From: Symbiobacteriaceae bacterium
Lineage (GTDB): Bacteria > Bacillota_E > Symbiobacteriia > Symbiobacteriales > Symbiobacteriaceae
Direction: 5' to 3'
NCBI GenBank assembly: GCA_027356675.1
Contig: DAHVXO010000083.1
Coordinates: 1 to 8,058, forward strand
Length of the DNA: 8,058 nt
Shown: positions 5,667 to 8,058 of the stretch, in pieces
How the letters are laid out: each line of letters opens with the position of its first letter
How positions within the stretch are numbered: the first letter of the stretch is position 1
The notes under the pieces: generated by a model
Seen by the model: only the letters and a program-made list of their open reading frames with translations
Told to the model about the DNA's origin: nothing
The model's database searches: none
Translations under genes and position numbers: made by a program

Positions 5667-6697
5667 GGCTGCTCTACGTGACGGATACGCACATCAGAGG
5701 CACCAGCCCGCGGAGCCGGCTGGACGACTTCCCGCGGACCCTGCTGGGGAAGTTGCGGGAGGTCGTGGCTTTGGCGCGCCAATCCGGCGTGTCCGCGATC
5801 CTGCATGGGGGCGACCTGTTTGACCGTCCGGACGTGGCCCCGGCGGTGGCACGCGAGTTTTTGGGTGTCCTGCGGGAATCGCCGTGCCCCATCTACGGAA
5901 TCGCTGGTAATCACGATATGTTCGGCTTCAACCCCGAAACCGTCAACCGGGCCATGCTGGGCCTTTTTGACGGCTTCGGGCTTTTTCGCCTGCTCCGACC
6001 CGGCGACTGCGCCTGGATCGAGGCCGGGGGGCTGCGGGTCCAGGTGACCGGCCAGGAGTTTCACAGCGAGATTGACCGGCGGGACCCGGTACTGGACTAC
6101 TGCGTCCTGCCGGCGGACAGCGGCGGTTCCAAGCACCTGCGGCGGCCTGGTGCGCACTTCGCCATTCACCTCACGCATGGGATGCTGCTGGATCGACCGT
6201 TCATGGCGGGAGTGGCCCATACCGTCCTCGGCGGCATATTGGACCGGACCGAGGCGGACATCACGTTTGGCGGGCACTATCACCCCGGCTGGTCTCGGGT
6301 CATCACGGCCCAGGGACACTGGTTCGTGAACCCCGGTTCCCTCGCCCGACTGGGTAACCAGGCCGCGGACTACGAGCGCCCGGTACAGGTAGCACTGGTG
6401 GAGTTGGCCGCCGGCCGGGATGTTCGGGTGGAACTGGTGCCCCTGAGCACGGCGAGGCCCGGGGCGGAGGTCCTGGACCGCTCCCAGGCGGTAGTCCAGT
6501 GGGAACGGGAGCGGGCCTTGGCGGATTTCATCCAGGGCATCGGCGACATGAGCCAGTTCGAAGTCCTGGCGGTCCAGGCGATTATGGAGCGAGTCGCTGC
6601 GACTGGCGGCGTGTCCGACCAGGTGCGGGTAGAGGCTTTGCGGCGGCTGGGGAAGGCCCAGGAGTCGCTGGGCACGGAGGAGGATGAGCAGCCTTGA
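5663..6697 (+). CDS. SbcD/Mre11-like metallophosphoesterase (DNA repair nuclease)
   Basis: This 344-residue protein is of the calcineurin-like phosphoesterase superfamily, Mre11/SbcD branch. These enzymes use two metal ions (often manganese) to cut DNA ends and hairpins together with a Rad50/SbcC ATPase. Metal-ligand motifs are complete: DTH (8-10), GGDLFDR (49-55), GNHD (82-85), HLTHG around His172, and GHYH (204-207), followed by the NPGSLARLG segment typical of SbcD. The C-terminal ~100 residues are divergent and would form the ATPase-binding cap. The GTG at 5663 is preferred: it overlaps the recX stop as GTGA, has GAGGAGG at 5646-5652, and puts the beta strand RLLYVTDTH at the N-terminus. 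An in-frame ATG does not occur at the right place. Its pairing with the next gene supports an SbcCD-like complex; the small divergence from SbcD keeps the symbol open. Confidence 0.9.
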   Translation: MRLLYVTDTHIRGTSPRSRLDDFPRTLLGKLREVVALARQSGVSAILHGGDLFDRPDVAPAVAREFLGVLRESPCPIYGIAGNHDMFGFNPETVNRAMLGLFDGFGLFRLLRPGDCAWIEAGGLRVQVTGQEFHSEIDRRDPVLDYCVLPADSGGSKHLRRPGAHFAIHLTHGMLLDRPFMAGVAHTVLGGILDRTEADITFGGHYHPGWSRVITAQGHWFVNPGSLARLGNQAADYERPVQVALVELAAGRDVRVELVPLSTARPGAEVLDRSQAVVQWERERALADFIQGIGDMSQFEVLAVQAIMERVAATGGVSDQVRVEALRRLGKAQESLGTEEDEQP

Positions 6698-7758
6698 GGC
6701 ACATCGCCCGGGTGCTGATCGAGAATTTCCAGTCTCATAGCCGCTCCGAACTTGTGTTTGGACCCGGTCTGAATGTCATCGTCGGTCCATCGGACAACGG
6801 GAAGTCAGCCGTGCTGCGGGCGATTCGCTGGGTGCTCTACAACGAGCCGCGTGGCACTGAGTTTGTGCGCAGCGGTGCTCGGGAGTGTCGCGCGACCCTC
6901 ACCATGAGCGATGGCGCCGTCGTCGTGCGCGAAGTCCTCCTGGCGAAGTCCGGGACGCCCGCTCGTAACCGGTATATCATCACGGCGCCCGGCGGGGAGC
7001 CGCAGACCTTCGAAGGCTTCGGCACCGCGGTGCCGCCCGAGGTGACGCGGCTCCACGGGATGCCAGAAGTGCTCCTGGACACGGACAAGCGGGTCGCTCT
7101 CACGTTTGGGTCGCAGCTGGAGGGCCCTTTCCTGATGGCGGAGACCGGATCCATGCGGGCACGGGCCATCGGCCGGCTGCTGGGGGTCCATGTTGTGGAT
7201 GCGGCCATCCGGGAGACCCAGCGGGACCTGCGCACCTTGCGGGGGGAGACCGGGCGGCTTGAACGTGAGGCTCAGCGCCTGGAGGCCGAACTGGCTCCCT
7301 TCGCCGACACTGCGGCGGTCGAAGGGGCACTGGAACGGGCGCAAGGCATCATCAGCCAGGCCGAGATGCTCACTGGTCGCAAGGCACGGCTCAGTCACGT
7401 GGCGAATGAACTGGAGCGGGTGGCCGTCGACGCAGACCGGCTTCGCACCAATATCGCGTCATTGGAGCGGGTACCCCAGGCTGCGGCGCACCTGGACGCC
7501 GCCCTGGCCCGGCTGGATCGGCTGGTGCAGTTGCGTGCGAAACTTACACGCCTGCAGGATCTGGAGGAGCGCACGGCAAAGGATGCTGAGGCGCTGCAAG
7601 CGGCCGCAATGACCCTATCCCGGCATCTTGCCGAGTATGAAGCGGAGTTGCGCCTTCTGAACCGGTGCCCGACCTGCGGGCAACCCATGGGTTCAGATGT
7701 CATCCTTCGCATGGTGGCCGAGGCAGCCGGGGCGACCGGAGGAGGGCATGCCCACTGA
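6694..7758 (+). CDS. SbcC/Rad50-like ATPase with zinc hook but no C-terminal lobe (half-Rad50)
   Basis: This is a 354-residue protein. The N-terminus IENFQSHS (9-16) and Walker A GPSDNGKS (31-38) are typical of Rad50/SbcC ATPase lobes, and a Q-loop-like region lies around Gln141 (FGSQLEGPFL). Residues ~165-320 are a charged coiled coil, ending in NRCPTCGQPM with CxxC at 325-328, the zinc-hook motif that normally marks the middle of Rad50. The protein ends 26 residues later. No ABC signature (SGGE-type), Walker B or returning coil is present, so it cannot form a complete ATP site alone. It starts at TTG 6694, overlapping the nuclease stop as TTGA, with GGAGGAGG 10 nt upstream; the NFQSH homology supports this frame. 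It may pair with a separately encoded C-lobe, or be a regulatory or structural partner. Confidence 0.88.
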   Translation: MRHIARVLIENFQSHSRSELVFGPGLNVIVGPSDNGKSAVLRAIRWVLYNEPRGTEFVRSGARECRATLTMSDGAVVVREVLLAKSGTPARNRYIITAPGGEPQTFEGFGTAVPPEVTRLHGMPEVLLDTDKRVALTFGSQLEGPFLMAETGSMRARAIGRLLGVHVVDAAIRETQRDLRTLRGETGRLEREAQRLEAELAPFADTAAVEGALERAQGIISQAEMLTGRKARLSHVANELERVAVDADRLRTNIASLERVPQAAAHLDAALARLDRLVQLRAKLTRLQDLEERTAKDAEALQAAAMTLSRHLAEYEAELRLLNRCPTCGQPMGSDVILRMVAEAAGATGGGHAH

Positions 7759-7767
7759 TGCTACAAT
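7759..7767 (+). promoter_or_regulatory. Possible extended -10 promoter before the small coiled-coil gene
   Basis: TGCTACAAT (7759-7767) fits the extended -10 pattern TGnTAtAAT in a short AT-richer gap. No good -35 is seen. It could add internal transcription for the last genes of the cluster. Confidence 0.25.
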
Positions 7768-7800
7768 TACTGACGCACATGAATGGGAGGCGTTGGCGCT

Positions 7801-8052
7801 ATGCCGCCTGACCATGAGCAGCGGGTATCGGAGTTGCGAGATCGCATTGAGAAGGCCCGTCAGCTCAAGTACAAGTATGAGGCGCGGCTCGATGAACTGA
7901 ATCGCCAGCGGGAGCGTCTGTTCCTGGAACTTGCCGAGCTGCAGGTACGGCCCGAAGACCTGGCGGGGGAGATCGAGCGGCTCCAGCAGGAGTCGGACGC
8001 GCTGCTGCAAGAAGCGGCCGCACTGCTACCAGCCGACCTGGTCAAGGGATGA
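7801..8052 (+). CDS. Small coiled-coil protein in the recA/SbcCD-like cluster
   Basis: This 83-residue protein of unrecognised family is almost entirely helical and charged. A first helix (residues ~7-47) and a second (~54-78) are joined by a VRPEDL turn, giving a probable short antiparallel coiled-coil hairpin; the end is LLPADLVKG. There is no cysteine pair, signal peptide or membrane segment. The ATG at 7801 is chosen because GGGAGG lies 10 nt upstream (7785-7790); an in-frame ATG at 7783 precedes that site and lacks a ribosome binding site. The gene is 42 nt after the ATPase gene and its stop overlaps the next ATG (ATGA), so it belongs to the same operon. A role as a coil-binding accessory of the half-Rad50 ATPase is an inference from position. 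Confidence 0.8.
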   Translation: MPPDHEQRVSELRDRIEKARQLKYKYEARLDELNRQRERLFLELAELQVRPEDLAGEIERLQQESDALLQEAAALLPADLVKG

Positions 8053-8058
8053 ACACCC
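8049..8058 (+). CDS. Start of a further operon gene, cut by the window edge
   Basis: An ATG at 8049 overlaps the stop of the coiled-coil gene as ATGA and continues for three codons (Met-Asn-Thr) to the edge. The same overlap type occurs at the earlier junctions, so a coupled gene is likely. AAGGG directly precedes it but is closer than an ideal ribosome binding site. Its product cannot be told. Confidence 0.4.

Noticed and set aside
5546..6319. 257-codon open frame on the minus strand
   Set aside because: It is antisense to the end of recX and the SbcD-like gene, whose metal-ligand motifs are intact.

Overview
The window is about 8 kb of GC-rich bacterial chromosome with strong G/C preference at codon third positions. 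The likely source is a high-GC Firmicutes-type lineage. Supporting signs are a LexA/DinR box of the Bacillus form (GAAC-N4-GTTC) upstream of recA, sigma-A type promoters, strong GGAGG ribosome binding sites, frequent GTG/TTG starts, a Bacillus-type class II aldolase C-terminus, and a recA-recX pair. The exact taxon cannot be read from the sequence, and an actinobacterial or deep-branching relative is not excluded.

Left part (1-2049, plus strand): the 3' end of a class II fructose-bisphosphate aldolase gene is followed 36 nt later by a complete DEAD-box RNA helicase with a DbpA-type RNA-binding tail. A 14-bp hairpin at 2011-2042 separates the helicase from two genes on the opposite strand.

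Middle left (2050-3077, minus strand): two overlapping genes encode small coiled-coil proteins. Both open with a short L-(W/F)-G-(V/I) element that recalls the GYxxxEVDxFL motif of DivIVA-family proteins. They have a good promoter of their own.

Intergenic block (3078-3850): this stretch is unusually rich in inverted repeats. It holds two adjacent nested stem-loops, four AAAC...GTTT dyads, a 19-pair hairpin, the coding-like 3' half of a small unidentified ORF, the SOS box, and two candidate recA promoters.

Right part (3851-8058, plus strand): an apparent DNA-repair operon runs recA, recX, an SbcD/Mre11-like metallophosphoesterase, an SbcC/Rad50-like ATPase, a small coiled-coil protein, and the first codons of a further gene. 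Four of the five junctions overlap (17 nt at recA/recX, then GTGA, TTGA and ATGA); the ATPase and small coiled-coil genes are 42 nt apart. The ATPase gene is the oddest. It has the N-terminal Walker A lobe, a Q-loop and one coiled-coil arm, reaches a CPTC zinc-hook motif, and then stops, so the C-terminal lobe with the signature motif and Walker B is absent. Its partner may be encoded just past the window edge, where the next ATG overlaps the stop of the coiled-coil gene.

The proposed joint role is recombinational repair: RecA filament formation, RecX control of the filament, and end processing by an Mre11/Rad50-type nuclease-ATPase pair. This is inferred from families and gene order. I saw no tRNA, rRNA, CRISPR array or insertion sequence.
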